This document shows positions 54,767-63,056 of a stretch of DNA of 64,000 nt, piece after piece. The DNA comes from Streptomonospora salina (GTDB lineage Bacteria > Actinomycetota > Actinomycetes > Streptosporangiales > Streptosporangiaceae), in contig NZ_JACHLY010000001.1 of assembly GCF_014204715.1 (NCBI RefSeq), positions 620,001 through 684,000 of the forward strand, given 5' to 3'. The first letter of the stretch is position 1. Each line of letters starts with the position of its first letter. The translations under genes were made by a program, and so were the position numbers. The notes under the pieces are model-generated. The model was not told where the DNA came from, searched no databases, and saw only the letters and a list, made by a program, of their open reading frames with translations.

Positions 54767-55213
54767 TCAGAGCCGCCGGGTGACCGTTCCGGCGGCGCGG
54801 TCGTGCAGGCCGCGATGGTCGAGGTCGTAGACCACCGCCGGGATCACCAGGCACAGCAGCGCCGTGCGCACCACCATCGCGACGGGCCACGGCAGCGGGC
54901 GCTCTCCCGTGGAGGCGACGTCGGTTCCCGTGATGCGCTTGCCCAGCGTAGTGCCGAACACCGACAGCATCAGCGCGGTGTAGACGGCGAACAGCAGCAG
55001 CGTCGCGCTGGAGGCCGAAGACGTCGCCGCGGGGTCGCCGCCGGCTCCGCCGACGATCGCCGACACCACCAGCACGCACAGCAGCCAGTCGAGCACCAGC
55101 CCCACCATGCGCCTGCCGATGCCCGGGACCGATCCCGGACCGTGCTCGGGCATCCCCAGCCGGTTTCCGCGGTACTGGAACTGCGCCTCCTCGGCGCCTT
55201 CGGCATCGGACAT
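54767..55213 (-). CDS. RDD family membrane protein
   Basis: 148 residues with three membrane segments (~40-60, ~70-95, ~118-138). ‘GIGRRMVGLVLDWLLC’ at ~33 carries the Arg-Asp pattern of RDD proteins. Function unknown. ATG 55213 lies 7 nt after TACCGT (minus strand, 55226-55221) without a ribosome site, so leaderless; an in-frame GTG two codons upstream is less likely. Divergent from glnA. Confidence 0.83.
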   Translation of the reverse strand: MSDAEGAEEAQFQYRGNRLGMPEHGPGSVPGIGRRMVGLVLDWLLCVLVVSAIVGGAGGDPAATSSASSATLLLFAVYTALMLSVFGTTLGKRITGTDVASTGERPLPWPVAMVVRTALLCLVIPAVVYDLDHRGLHDRAAGTVTRRL

Positions 55214-55353
55214 GGGCACAACGGTATCGGCACCGGGAACCGGTTCCGGTCACGGGCAAGCGGCGACTTCACGTGTCCGCACGCCTTCCGCGTGTCCGGT
55301 TTCGGGGTGTCACCACAGCTCATGCACGATGGTCAGCGATAACGCCGGGCTCC

Positions 55354-55369
55354 GTAACGCGCGGGAAAC
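55354..55369 (+). promoter_or_regulatory. GlnR box upstream of glnA
   Basis: GTAAC-N6-GAAAC matches the actinobacterial GlnR a-site/b-site consensus (gTnAC-n6-GaAAc). It lies about 136 bp before the glnA start, upstream of a TAGCGT -10-like element (55402-55407), the position expected for GlnR activation under nitrogen limitation. Confidence 0.7.
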
Positions 55370-55504
55370 ATTGGAGACATGGACCGGAAATGGCCCCCTC
55401 CTAGCGTCGACGACGTAGCCGGGAGGTCGCGAGGCCGGAGCGCGACACCGCAACGAAGCGGGGCACCGCCCGCGCGACCTCTTTCACCTGCACGGAGGTA
55501 ACTC

Positions 55505-56929
55505 TTGTTCAGCAGCGCCGAAGAACTTCTGGCCTTCACCCGGGACGAGGACATCAAGTTCCTCGACTGCCGTTTCACGGACCTGTTCGGGGCCACCCAC
55601 CACTTCACCCTCCCCATCGAGCACGTCGATGCGGGCACCTTCGACGAAGGCCTGATGTTCGACGGTTCGTCGATCCGCGGGTTCCAGGCCATCCACGAGT
55701 CCGACATGCTGCTGCTGCCGGACCTGTCGACCGCGGTCGTCGACGCGTTCCGCGAGCACCGCACGCTGAACCTCACGTTCTTCGTGCACGATCCGTTCAC
55801 GCGCGAGTCCTACAGCCGCGACCCCCGCAACGTCGCCCGCAAGGCCGAGGCCTACCTCAACAGCACCGGCATCGCCGACACCGTCTTCGTCGGCCCCGAA
55901 GCCGAGTTCTACATCTTCGACGACGTGCGCTTCCAGACGCAGGAGAACGCGTCGTTCTACTACATCGACTCGATCGAGGGCGCCTGGAACACCGGCACCC
56001 AGAACGGCCAGTCCAACCTGGGCTACCGGCCGCGCTACAAGGGCGGGTACTTCCCCGTCGAGCCGGTCGACCACTACAGCGACCTGCGCTCGACGATGGT
56101 GCGCAACCTGATCGACGCCGGCATGGACATCGAGATCCAGCACCACGAGGTGGGCACCGCCGGCCAGGCCGAGATCGACTTCAAGTTCGACGAGCTGCTC
56201 AAGTCGGCCGACGACGTCCAGCTCTACAAGTACATCGTCAAGAACACGGCCTACTCCAAGGGCAAGTCGGTCACCTTCATGCCCAAGCCGGTCTTCGGCG
56301 ACAACGGCTCGGGCATGCACTGCCACATGAGCCTGTGGAAGGACGGCGCCCCGCTGTTCTTCGACGAGTCGGGCTACGCCCAGCTGTCGGACATGGCGCG
56401 GCACTACATCGGCGGCCTGCTCAAGCACGCTCCGGCGCTGCTGGCCTTCACCAACCCGACGATCAACTCCTACCACCGCCTTGTGCCGGGCTACGAGGCC
56501 CCGATCAACCTGGTCTACTCCCAGCGCAACCGCTCGGCCTGCATCCGGATCCCGCTGACCGGGTCCAACCCGAAGGCCAAGCGCCTGGAGTTCCGTGTTC
56601 CCGACCCGTCGGCCAACCCCTACCTCGCCTTCTCGGCGATGCTCATGGCCGGCATCGACGGCATCAAGAACAAGATCGAACCGCCGGAGCCGGTCGACAA
56701 GGACCTCTACGAGCTGCCCCCGGCCGAGGCCGGCGCCATCGAGAAGGTCCCCGCCTCGCTGGACGCCGCCCTGGACGCCCTTGAGGCCGACCACGAGTTC
56801 CTGGTCGAGGGCGGGGTCTTCACCGAGGACCTGATCGAGACCTACATCGACTACAAGCGCACCGAGGAGATCGACTCCCTGCGCCTGCGTCCGCACCCGC
56901 GCGAGTTCGAGCTGTACTACGACATCTGA
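55505..56929 (+). CDS. glnA: Glutamine synthetase type I
   Basis: 474 residues. ‘FDGSSIRGF’ (~50-58), ‘[10 protein letters not shown]’ (~128-137), ‘[10 protein letters not shown]’ (~266) and ‘NRSACIRIP’ (~343) are GS-I hallmarks. Near residue 405 the DLYELPP sequence contains the Tyr adenylylated by GlnE in this class, and glnE is encoded 2.6 kb downstream. TTG 55505 has GGAGGT upstream. A GlnR box lies upstream and a strong terminator downstream. Confidence 0.96.
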   Translation: MFSSAEELLAFTRDEDIKFLDCRFTDLFGATHHFTLPIEHVDAGTFDEGLMFDGSSIRGFQAIHESDMLLLPDLSTAVVDAFREHRTLNLTFFVHDPFTRESYSRDPRNVARKAEAYLNSTGIADTVFVGPEAEFYIFDDVRFQTQENASFYYIDSIEGAWNTGTQNGQSNLGYRPRYKGGYFPVEPVDHYSDLRSTMVRNLIDAGMDIEIQHHEVGTAGQAEIDFKFDELLKSADDVQLYKYIVKNTAYSKGKSVTFMPKPVFGDNGSGMHCHMSLWKDGAPLFFDESGYAQLSDMARHYIGGLLKHAPALLAFTNPTINSYHRLVPGYEAPINLVYSQRNRSACIRIPLTGSNPKAKRLEFRVPDPSANPYLAFSAMLMAGIDGIKNKIEPPEPVDKDLYELPPAEAGAIEKVPASLDAALDALEADHEFLVEGGVFTEDLIETYIDYKRTEEIDSLRLRPHPREFELYYDI

Positions 56930-56975
56930 TGTCGCTGCAGGTCAGGACATATCGGCGCTGATCCGGGCCGTGCAT

Positions 56976-57021
56976 AGGCCGCCGCCCGTACCTGGCAGGG
57001 GGTACGGGCGGCGGCCTTTCG
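56976..57021 (+). terminator. Intrinsic terminator of glnA
   Basis: GGCCGCCGCCCGTACC pairs across a short loop with GGTACGGGCGGCGGCC and is followed by TTTC. A strong hairpin. Confidence 0.8.
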
Positions 57022-57120
57022 CATGCCCGGAGCGGGCTCGGCCGACGGCCGTTCCCGCGGGACCGCCGAGATGTGATGCCGGTGTGTCAGGCTCGCGGCG
57101 ACTTACCACTGCAGCCCGTA

Positions 57121-57162
57121 TTGACTTCCGCTCCCCGGCCTAAAAGCCGGGGACTCCTACGG
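57121..57162 (-). mobile_element. IS200/IS605-type right end
   Basis: On the minus strand GAGTCCCCGGC-TTTTAG-GCCGGGGAGC forms the typical right-end hairpin (arms 57146-57153 and 57132-57139) and ends with GTCAA at 57121. In TnpB-bearing elements this end also overlaps the scaffold of the guide RNA. It is preserved although tnpB is truncated. Confidence 0.55.
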
Positions 57163-57635
57163 CGGCCGGGTGACGGCACCGACGGCAGGGAGCGCGACCA
57201 CCGCACCCGCACGTCCCCGACCTTCGGCAGGGACAGGTCCCCGCCCGGGGTGACCTTCCATCGGGCGTTGGCGGTGAACCGCACGGCCTGCCGGTTGTCC
57301 TTGCGGGACTTGAACCGCGGTGCGCCCATGCGCGGCCGCTTTCCCTTCAGCGCGTCGACGAAGGTGCGGTAGGCGGTGTCCAGGTCCCGCAGCGCCTGTT
57401 GCAGGACCACGGCCGACACCTCGCCCGACCATGCGCGCTCGTCGGTCTTCTCCGCTTCGGTGATCAGCGTCGTGGACAGGTCCCCGGTCGTCGGGAACGC
57501 GTCGCCGCCGGTGCGGGCGGTCTCCCGCGCGCGCAACGCGTCGTTGTCGACCACGCGGGCGCACCCGAACGCCCGCGCCAACGCTTGGCGCTGGGGGCCG
57601 TTCGGGTACAGGCGGAAGGAGCACCGGAGCTGCAT
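57163..57635 (-). pseudogene. Truncated TnpB (IS200/IS605 OrfB) remnant
   Basis: The frame starting MQLRCSFRLYPNGPQRQAL encodes the N-terminal helix-turn-helix and first part of TnpB up to ‘GDVRVRWSRSLPS’ (~155 residues). The rest, including the RuvC nuclease core and zinc ribbon, is missing and the frame runs straight into the right-end hairpin, indicating an internal deletion. No function as a nuclease is expected. The full ORF reads to 57087. Confidence 0.7.
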
Positions 57636-57747
57636 GCGAACCCACGTACTACCGGGGTTCACGGGCACGCACGCAAACGCGGAACCGGCAGACACCGTGT
57701 TTCCGTTCCGCACGCGCACTCGGCTTCCTCACCGAGTACAGCCACGA

Positions 57748-57972
57748 GATCGGTGATGGGGGGTTTGCCGAGGCGCCTGCGGACCGAGGAGGCACCCTCC
57801 GGGAACCACAAGCATCGCCGCCACCCCAGAGGCTGCGGCAATGGGGCGCAGCTCGCCCCGCGAGCGAGCCGGCTTGCCGCCGAGCGCACGCCGCACACGG
57901 CAGCGGGACCCGCCGCCCCCCAGGGCTGATTCGCAGTCGTTCGGTGCGAGCGATGAGGCAGGTCACGGCATC
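57748..57972 (-). repeat. Inverted cassette, copy A
   Basis: A ~225-bp segment nearly identical, in inverse orientation, to 58500-58721. The outer ~170 bp are almost identical; the inner ~50 bp are diverged but alignable. The conserved stem CCTCTGGG/CCCGGAGG encloses a loop in which 14 nt (57808-57821) differ completely from copy B. No protein recognised; it may encode a structured RNA. Confidence 0.6.
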
Positions 57973-58120
57973 ATGACGGTTGCGGCGATCGACCGACACA
58001 CAACAACGGAGCTCCGGAGCGCGGGGACACGACTCTCCGGATCCACAAGAACACCGCTGCCCCACCACTCTGCCGCGCCCCGGCCCCGCCGTCCGCGGCC
58101 TCGCCCGACACCGCACCGCC

Positions 58121-58509
58121 GTGGACGATCCGCGCGACGGACGCGGCCTCCGCCGTGGGATCGGCACCGTCCCGGCCACCGCGCTGTGCGCGCTGCTGTG
58201 CGGGTCCCGCTCGCTGCGCGCGATCGGCCGGTGGGCCGCCGACACGCCCCGGCACACCCGCACCCGCCTGGGCCGCCGCATCGCCGGTCCTGAACCGGCC
58301 GTGCGCATCGCGCCCGGCACCTCCACGATCCGGCGGGTCCGGCAAAGCCCCCACGGGCCACGGGCCACGGGCCGACCGACCTCGCCGCGTCGCGCGGCCC
58401 GGCCGCGCTGCCGCTCCCCGCGCCGGGACGCCCGACCGCCCCCGATGCGATCCGGCGGGTCACCTACGCGTACCTCATCCGCCCGCTCGATCTCATCGGG
58501 ATCGCCTGA
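58121..58509 (+). pseudogene. ISAs1-type transposase remnant
   Basis: 58121-58339 encodes ‘VDDPRDGRGLRRG...’ followed by ‘LLCGSRSLRAIGRWAADTP’ and ‘STIRRV’, matching the N-terminal domain of ISAs1-family DDE transposases. The frame then shifts: a second fragment (about 58375-58509, ending RRVTYAYLIRPLDLIGIA) is unrelated to anything I can name. The DDE catalytic core is absent. It lies exactly between the two inverted cassettes. Confidence 0.55.
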
Positions 58510-58721
58510 CCGGCGAGAACCCGCACGATCACCGACGTTGCATCACCCCTGGGCGGCGGCGGGTCCCGCTGCCGTGTGCGGCGTGCGCTCGGCGGCAAGC
58601 CGGCTCGCTCGCGGGGCGAGCTGCGCCCCATTGCCGCAACCTCTGGGGTGACCGGTTCCATGCGGTTCCCGGAGGGTGCCTCCTCGGTCCGCAGGCGCCT
58701 CGCAAACCCCCATCACCGATC
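58500..58721 (+). repeat. Inverted cassette, copy B
   Basis: Inverted copy of 57748-57972. The stem CCTCTGGG (58640-58647)/CCCGGAGG (58668-58675) is the same, but the loop segment 58651-58663 (13 nt, ACCGGTTCCATGC) differs from copy A. The outer edges share GATCGGTGATGG and the inner edges GATCGCCTGACC/GATGCCGTGACC. Confidence 0.6.
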
Positions 58722-59088
58722 GAGGGGGGTCTCCGACGTTCGCCCCGCTCGTGGAAGGGACCATGCCCGCGGTGCGCACCGGCTCCGAGGCCGATCCGGC
58801 GGTGTTCGACGGCGCGGGCGAGCACGTGCACCCGCCGGTGCACCTCCCGCCCGACGTCGCGGTCTCCACGCCGGCCGCCAGCCGCACGAGCGTGTCCCCG
58901 CGCCGGTCGCGCCGGGAGTCCTGCGGGCGTGTCCGGCACTGTCGGCGCGCCGCGCGGCTCCGGCCGGGCTCCTCCTCCGCCGGTCCGCCCGGCGGCGGAT
59001 CGGCTTTTCTTGTTCCGCTACGCGGGGGTCGGCTCCATCTCCGCCGCGAACGGCGGAGCACTGCCGACGATCCCGGTAGCGTCGGGGC
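58722..59088. other. Gene-poor region before the small membrane protein
   Basis: About 365 bp. Frames are open but no recognisable product or start signal. A TAGCGT hexamer (59077-59082) lies 6 nt before the next ATG. Possibly decayed accessory sequence. Confidence 0.35.
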
Positions 59089-59424
59089 ATGGACTTCATC
59101 AACGCGGTACTCGTCTTCCTGCACCTGCTGGGCATGGCCGGCATCATCGCGGGATTCATGATCCAGCTCATCACCGGGCACCGTGCCGGGCCGAAGAGCA
59201 TCCTGCACAGTACGCTGCTGCAGCTGGTGACCGGGCTGCTGCTCACGGGACTGGCCGAGATGGGCGACGACCCCGTCAACCACGCGAAGATCGCCGTCAA
59301 GCTGGTCGTCGCGCTGGCCGTGGTCGTCGTGGGGATCCTCAACGTGCGCAAGCCCGACAACCGCCTGGCCGGCGCGGCCGGCGCACTCGCCGTCGTCAAC
59401 GTGGCCGTGGCCGTGTTCGTCTAG
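59089..59424 (+). CDS. Small conserved membrane protein
   Basis: 111 residues with four membrane segments (~4-27, ~42-58, ~66-85, ~92-111) and few charged residues. It resembles short DUF-type membrane proteins common in actinobacteria; function unknown. ATG 59089 lies 6 nt after TAGCGT with no ribosome site, so leaderless. A strong hairpin follows. Confidence 0.75.
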   Translation: MDFINAVLVFLHLLGMAGIIAGFMIQLITGHRAGPKSILHSTLLQLVTGLLLTGLAEMGDDPVNHAKIAVKLVVALAVVVVGILNVRKPDNRLAGAAGALAVVNVAVAVFV

Positions 59425-59461
59425 GCACTCCCCCGCTTCCGGGCGCCCCTCGCCCCGCGGA

Positions 59462-59492
59462 GAGCACCGCCGCGCTCGGCGCGGCGGTGCTC
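59462..59492. terminator. Hairpin between converging genes
   Basis: GAGCACCGCCGCGC-TCG-GCGCGGCGGTGCTC, 14-bp perfect arms, between the small membrane protein and glnE 3' ends, followed on the plus strand by AGTTCGTT. Probably a bidirectional terminator. Confidence 0.7.
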
Positions 59493-59533
59493 AGTTCGTT
59501 CCGGCCGGTCCCCGGCGCTTCGGAGGGCGCGGC

Positions 59534-62500
59534 TCAGTCGTCGTAGAAGACCCGCTCCATCACCGTGCGGGCCCGGCGCGTGACCTGACGGTAGTCCTGG
59601 ACCATGCGGCCGACCGCGCCCTCGTCCTCGTCGTCGTCGCGGTAGCCCAGAGCCCCGGCCAGGATCGCCTGGTCGCGCAGCGACTTGGGGATGGAGTCGG
59701 ACGGCTTCCCGCGCACCAGCATGACCGCGCCCCGCACGCGGGCGGCCAGCCGCCAGGAGGTCTCCAGCGTCGCGCCGTCCTCGGGGTCCAGCAGCCCGGC
59801 CCCGACCGCCGCGTGCAGCGCCTCGATCGTGCCCGTGGTGCGCAGCCCGGGTACCTCGTGGCCGTGGCGCAGCTGCAGCAGCTGAGCGACCCACTCCACG
59901 TCGGACAGTCCGCCCCGGCCGAGCTTGGTGTGCGTGGCGGGGTCGGCGCCGCGGGGCAGCCGCTCGGCCTCCATCCGGGCCTTGAGCTTGCGGATCTCGC
60001 GCACCTGGGAGTCGCCGACGCCGCCCTCGGGGTAGCGCAGCGGGTCGACCAGCTCGATGAAGCGCGCGCCCAGGTCCATGTCGCCGGCGATCGGCGCGGC
60101 GCGCAGCAGCGCCTGGCTCTCCCAGGTCGACGACCAGCGCCGGTAGTAAGCGGCATAGGAGTCCAGCGTGCGCACCATCGCTCCGCTGCGGCCCTCGGGG
60201 CGCAGGTCGGCGTCCAGGAGCAGCGGCGGATCGTACGCGGGCATCTCCAGCAGCCGCCGCAGCTCGCGCACGATCGCGATCGCGGACTCGGTCGCCGCCG
60301 CCGTGGCGGCGCCCGGCAGCGGCTCGTGGACGAACATCACGTCGGCGTCGCTGGCGTAGCTCAGTTCCCCGCCGCCGAAGCGGCCCATGGCCACGACGCA
60401 CAGCCGCGTCTGCGGCTCCTCGCCGCGCTGGTCGGCGACGCGGGCGCGCGCGGTGCGCAGCGCCGCCTCGACGGTCACCGCGGTGATCGCGGTGAGCGCG
60501 TCGCCCACCGACTCCACCGGCGAGACCTCCAGCAGGTCGGCCAGGGCGGTGCGCAGCAGTTCGCGGCGGCGCAGGGCGCGCACGGCGGCGACGGCGTTCT
60601 CGGCGGTGCCGTGGCGCCGCAGCGCCGCGTCGGCCTCGGCCTCCAGCGCCCGCGTGGACCGCTGCACGAGTTCGGCGTCGTCGGCCAGCACGCCGACCGC
60701 TTCGGGAGCGCGCAGCAGCAGCTCGGTTACGTAGCGGCTGGTGCCCAGCACCCAGGCCATGCGTTCGGCGACCCGGATATCGTCACGCAGCAGGCGCAGG
60801 TACCACGGTGTGCCGCCCAGTGCCTCGCTGACCTGGCGGAAGGCCAGCAACCCGGTGTCGGGGTCGGGCGCGTCGGCGAACCAGCCCAGCATGACCGGCA
60901 TCAGGGTGCGCTGTATGGCCGCCCGGCGCGAGACGCCGGAGGTCAGGGTGTCCAGGTGGCGCAGCGCGCCCGCCGGGTCGGCGAATCCGAGTGCGCTGAG
61001 CCGTTCGCCCGCCTGCTCCGGCGTCAGGCGGGCTTCGCCCTCGGGCAGGCGCGCCACCGCGTGCAGCAGGGGGCGGTAGAACAGCTTCTCGTGCAGTCGC
61101 CGCACGTCGCCGGCGACCCGGCGCCAAGCCGCCATGAACTCGGTGACCGGGTTGGCGGCATACCCCAGCGCCCGGCCCAGCCGGCGCAGCTGCTCGGATC
61201 CGTCGGGGCTGTCGGGATCGGGCAGCAGGTGGGTGCGGCGCAGCCGGCTCAGCTGCAGCAGGTGCTCCACGCGGCGCAGGAACCGGTAGGCGTCGGCGAG
61301 TCCGGCGGCGTCGTCGCGGCCCACGTAGCCCTTCTGCGACAGCGCCTCCAGCGCGGCGAGGGTGTTGCCCGACCGCAGCGCGGGGTCGGCGCGCCCGTGC
61401 ACGAGCTGCAGCAGCTGCACGGAGAACTCGATGTCGCGCAGCCCGCCGCGGCTGAGCTTGATTTCGCGCTCGGACTCGGCGGGCGGGATGTGGGCGACGA
61501 CGCGGCGGCGCATGGACTGCACGTCGTCGACGAAGTTGTCGCGGCCCGCGGCCCGCCAGACCATCGGTTCGATCTCGGCGGCGTAGGCGGCGCCGAGATC
61601 GGGGTCGCCGGCGATGGGGCGGGCCTTGAGCAGCGCCTGGAACTCCCAGGTCTTGGCCCAGCGCTGGTAGTAGGCGACGTGGCCCGACAGCCCCCGTACC
61701 AGCGGGCCGTTCTTGCCTTCGGGGCGCAGGGCGGCGTCGACCTGCCAGAGCGTGCCCTCGCTGGCGGTCTCGGAGGGCAGGCGCATCATCTCCGCGGCCA
61801 GCCGCGAGGCGGCGCGCATGGCCGCCTGCTCGTCCTCGACTCCGTCGGCGGGTTCGGCGACGAAGACGACGTCGACGTCGCTGACGTAGTTCAGCTCGCG
61901 CCCGCCGCATTTGCCCATTCCGATGACGGCCAAGCGGCACAGCGCGGCCTGTTCGGGATCGTCGGCCCGCGCGATCGCCAGCGCGGCCTCCAGCACGGAG
62001 GCGGCCAGGTCGGCCAGTTCGGCGCCGACGGTCTCCAGGTCGGCGGCGCCGGTCAGGTCGCGCCCGGCCAGGCGCAGCACGCGCCGGTGGTAGGCGACTC
62101 GCAGCGCGTGGGCGCGGACATCGGGGCCGTCGGTGTTGCGCGCCGCCACGGGGGCGGCGGGGTCGGAGTTGGGATCGGCGCCGACGATGTGCAGCATGCC
62201 GGCCCGCAGCTCGCTGGGCCCGGGGGCGCGGGCGGCGTCGGCGCCGCGCAGTTCCCGCCAGTCGCCGGGGTGACGCACCAGGTGGTCGGTGAGGGCGGTG
62301 CTGGCGCCCAGCACCTTGACCAGCCGGGCACGCAGGTCGGGGTCGGCGGTCAGCGCCTCCAGCAGGTCGCCGGGTTCGGCGCAGCAGTCCAGCAGGCGAC
62401 TCAGGCCCAGCAGGGCCTGGTCGGCGTCGGGCGCGGCGCCGAGTTCGTCGACGACGCCGGCGTGGTGCCCGGGGGCGAGGCCGCAGTCCTGCATCAGCCT

Positions 62501-62584
62501 CGCTGCGCGCGCGCCGTCGCCGAATCCGCGCCGCGCCAATGCCCCCGCCGTCAGTGTGAATGTCTCCCGAGCCACGTTGATCAC
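59534..62584 (-). CDS. glnE: Glutamine synthetase adenylyltransferase/deadenylase
   Basis: 1016 residues, full length for the family. Two nucleotidyltransferase modules are visible: ‘VIGMGKCGGRELNYVSDVDVVFV’ (~215-237, deadenylase half) and ‘VVAMGRFGGGELSYASDADVMFV’ (~722-744, adenylylase half), each with the D-x-D metal pair. It controls GlnA by adenylylating its Tyr. GTG 62584 has a poor ribosome site. Its likely promoter (TTGAAC, 16 bp, TAGTCT on the minus strand, 62639-62612) overlaps the SMR operator. Confidence 0.94.
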   Translation of the reverse strand: MINVARETFTLTAGALARRGFGDGARAARLMQDCGLAPGHHAGVVDELGAAPDADQALLGLSRLLDCCAEPGDLLEALTADPDLRARLVKVLGASTALTDHLVRHPGDWRELRGADAARAPGPSELRAGMLHIVGADPNSDPAAPVAARNTDGPDVRAHALRVAYHRRVLRLAGRDLTGAADLETVGAELADLAASVLEAALAIARADDPEQAALCRLAVIGMGKCGGRELNYVSDVDVVFVAEPADGVEDEQAAMRAASRLAAEMMRLPSETASEGTLWQVDAALRPEGKNGPLVRGLSGHVAYYQRWAKTWEFQALLKARPIAGDPDLGAAYAAEIEPMVWRAAGRDNFVDDVQSMRRRVVAHIPPAESEREIKLSRGGLRDIEFSVQLLQLVHGRADPALRSGNTLAALEALSQKGYVGRDDAAGLADAYRFLRRVEHLLQLSRLRRTHLLPDPDSPDGSEQLRRLGRALGYAANPVTEFMAAWRRVAGDVRRLHEKLFYRPLLHAVARLPEGEARLTPEQAGERLSALGFADPAGALRHLDTLTSGVSRRAAIQRTLMPVMLGWFADAPDPDTGLLAFRQVSEALGGTPWYLRLLRDDIRVAERMAWVLGTSRYVTELLLRAPEAVGVLADDAELVQRSTRALEAEADAALRRHGTAENAVAAVRALRRRELLRTALADLLEVSPVESVGDALTAITAVTVEAALRTARARVADQRGEEPQTRLCVVAMGRFGGGELSYASDADVMFVHEPLPGAATAAATESAIAIVRELRRLLEMPAYDPPLLLDADLRPEGRSGAMVRTLDSYAAYYRRWSSTWESQALLRAAPIAGDMDLGARFIELVDPLRYPEGGVGDSQVREIRKLKARMEAERLPRGADPATHTKLGRGGLSDVEWVAQLLQLRHGHEVPGLRTTGTIEALHAAVGAGLLDPEDGATLETSWRLAARVRGAVMLVRGKPSDSIPKSLRDQAILAGALGYRDDDEDEGAVGRMVQDYRQVTRRARTVMERVFYDD

Positions 62585-62610
62585 GGTAGCCGCCGTCGGG
62601 GAGCGACCGG

Positions 62611-62640
62611 TAGACTAAACTTGTTGAACAGAAGTTCAAC
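62611..62640. promoter_or_regulatory. Divergent promoter and operator of glnE and the SMR/TetR operon
   Basis: GTTGAAC-AGAA-GTTCAAC (62623-62640) is a perfect inverted repeat. TAGACT (62611-62616) is a plausible plus-strand -10; its overlapping reverse TAGTCT is a minus-strand -10 for glnE with TTGAAC as -35. The palindrome is a likely site for the TetR protein encoded at 63053. Confidence 0.55.
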
Positions 62641-62732
62641 TTTTTCTGGTGCGAGTCCGCCCGCACCGTCCCCCTCCGCCGTCGAACCGGGTCCGCGCCC
62701 TCCGCGGTGACCGGGAGGAAAGGACCGCCCCA

Positions 62733-63056
62733 ATGACGTGGCTACTGCTGGTGAGCGCGATCGCCGCCGAGGTCACCGGCACTATCGCACTGCGCTTCTC
62801 CGAGGGGTTCACGCGCCTCGTGCCGTCGCTGGTCGCCGTCGCGGGCTACGGAGCCGCGTTCTGGCTGCTGGCCCAGGTCCTCAGCCGCGGCATGAACATC
62901 GGCGTCGCCTACGGCGTCTGGGCGGCCCTGGGCGTGTCGCTCGTAGCGGCGATCGGCGCCCTCTTCCTCGGCGACGGCCTCACCTGGATCCAGGCCGGCG
63001 GCGTCGTGCTGGTCATCGGGGGCGTGCTCGCCCTGGAGATGGGAGGGGCACACTGA
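62733..63056 (+). CDS. Small multidrug resistance (SMR) transporter
   Basis: A 107-residue, four-helix transporter of the EmrE/QacE/SugE family. The essential membrane Glu is in ‘AIAAEVTGT’ (~13), and ‘IGVAYGVWAALGV’ (~72) is the family signature. It exchanges protons for cationic drugs or guanidinium-type compounds; the subtype cannot be fixed by eye. ATG 62733 is preceded by GGAGGAAAGG. It overlaps the TetR gene. Confidence 0.9.
   Translation: MTWLLLVSAIAAEVTGTIALRFSEGFTRLVPSLVAVAGYGAAFWLLAQVLSRGMNIGVAYGVWAALGVSLVAAIGALFLGDGLTWIQAGGVVLVIGGVLALEMGGAH

Noticed and set aside
58676-59161. Open frame between cassette B and the small membrane protein
   Set aside because: It overlaps both the cassette and a better-supported gene, shows no family motif, and has no start signal.
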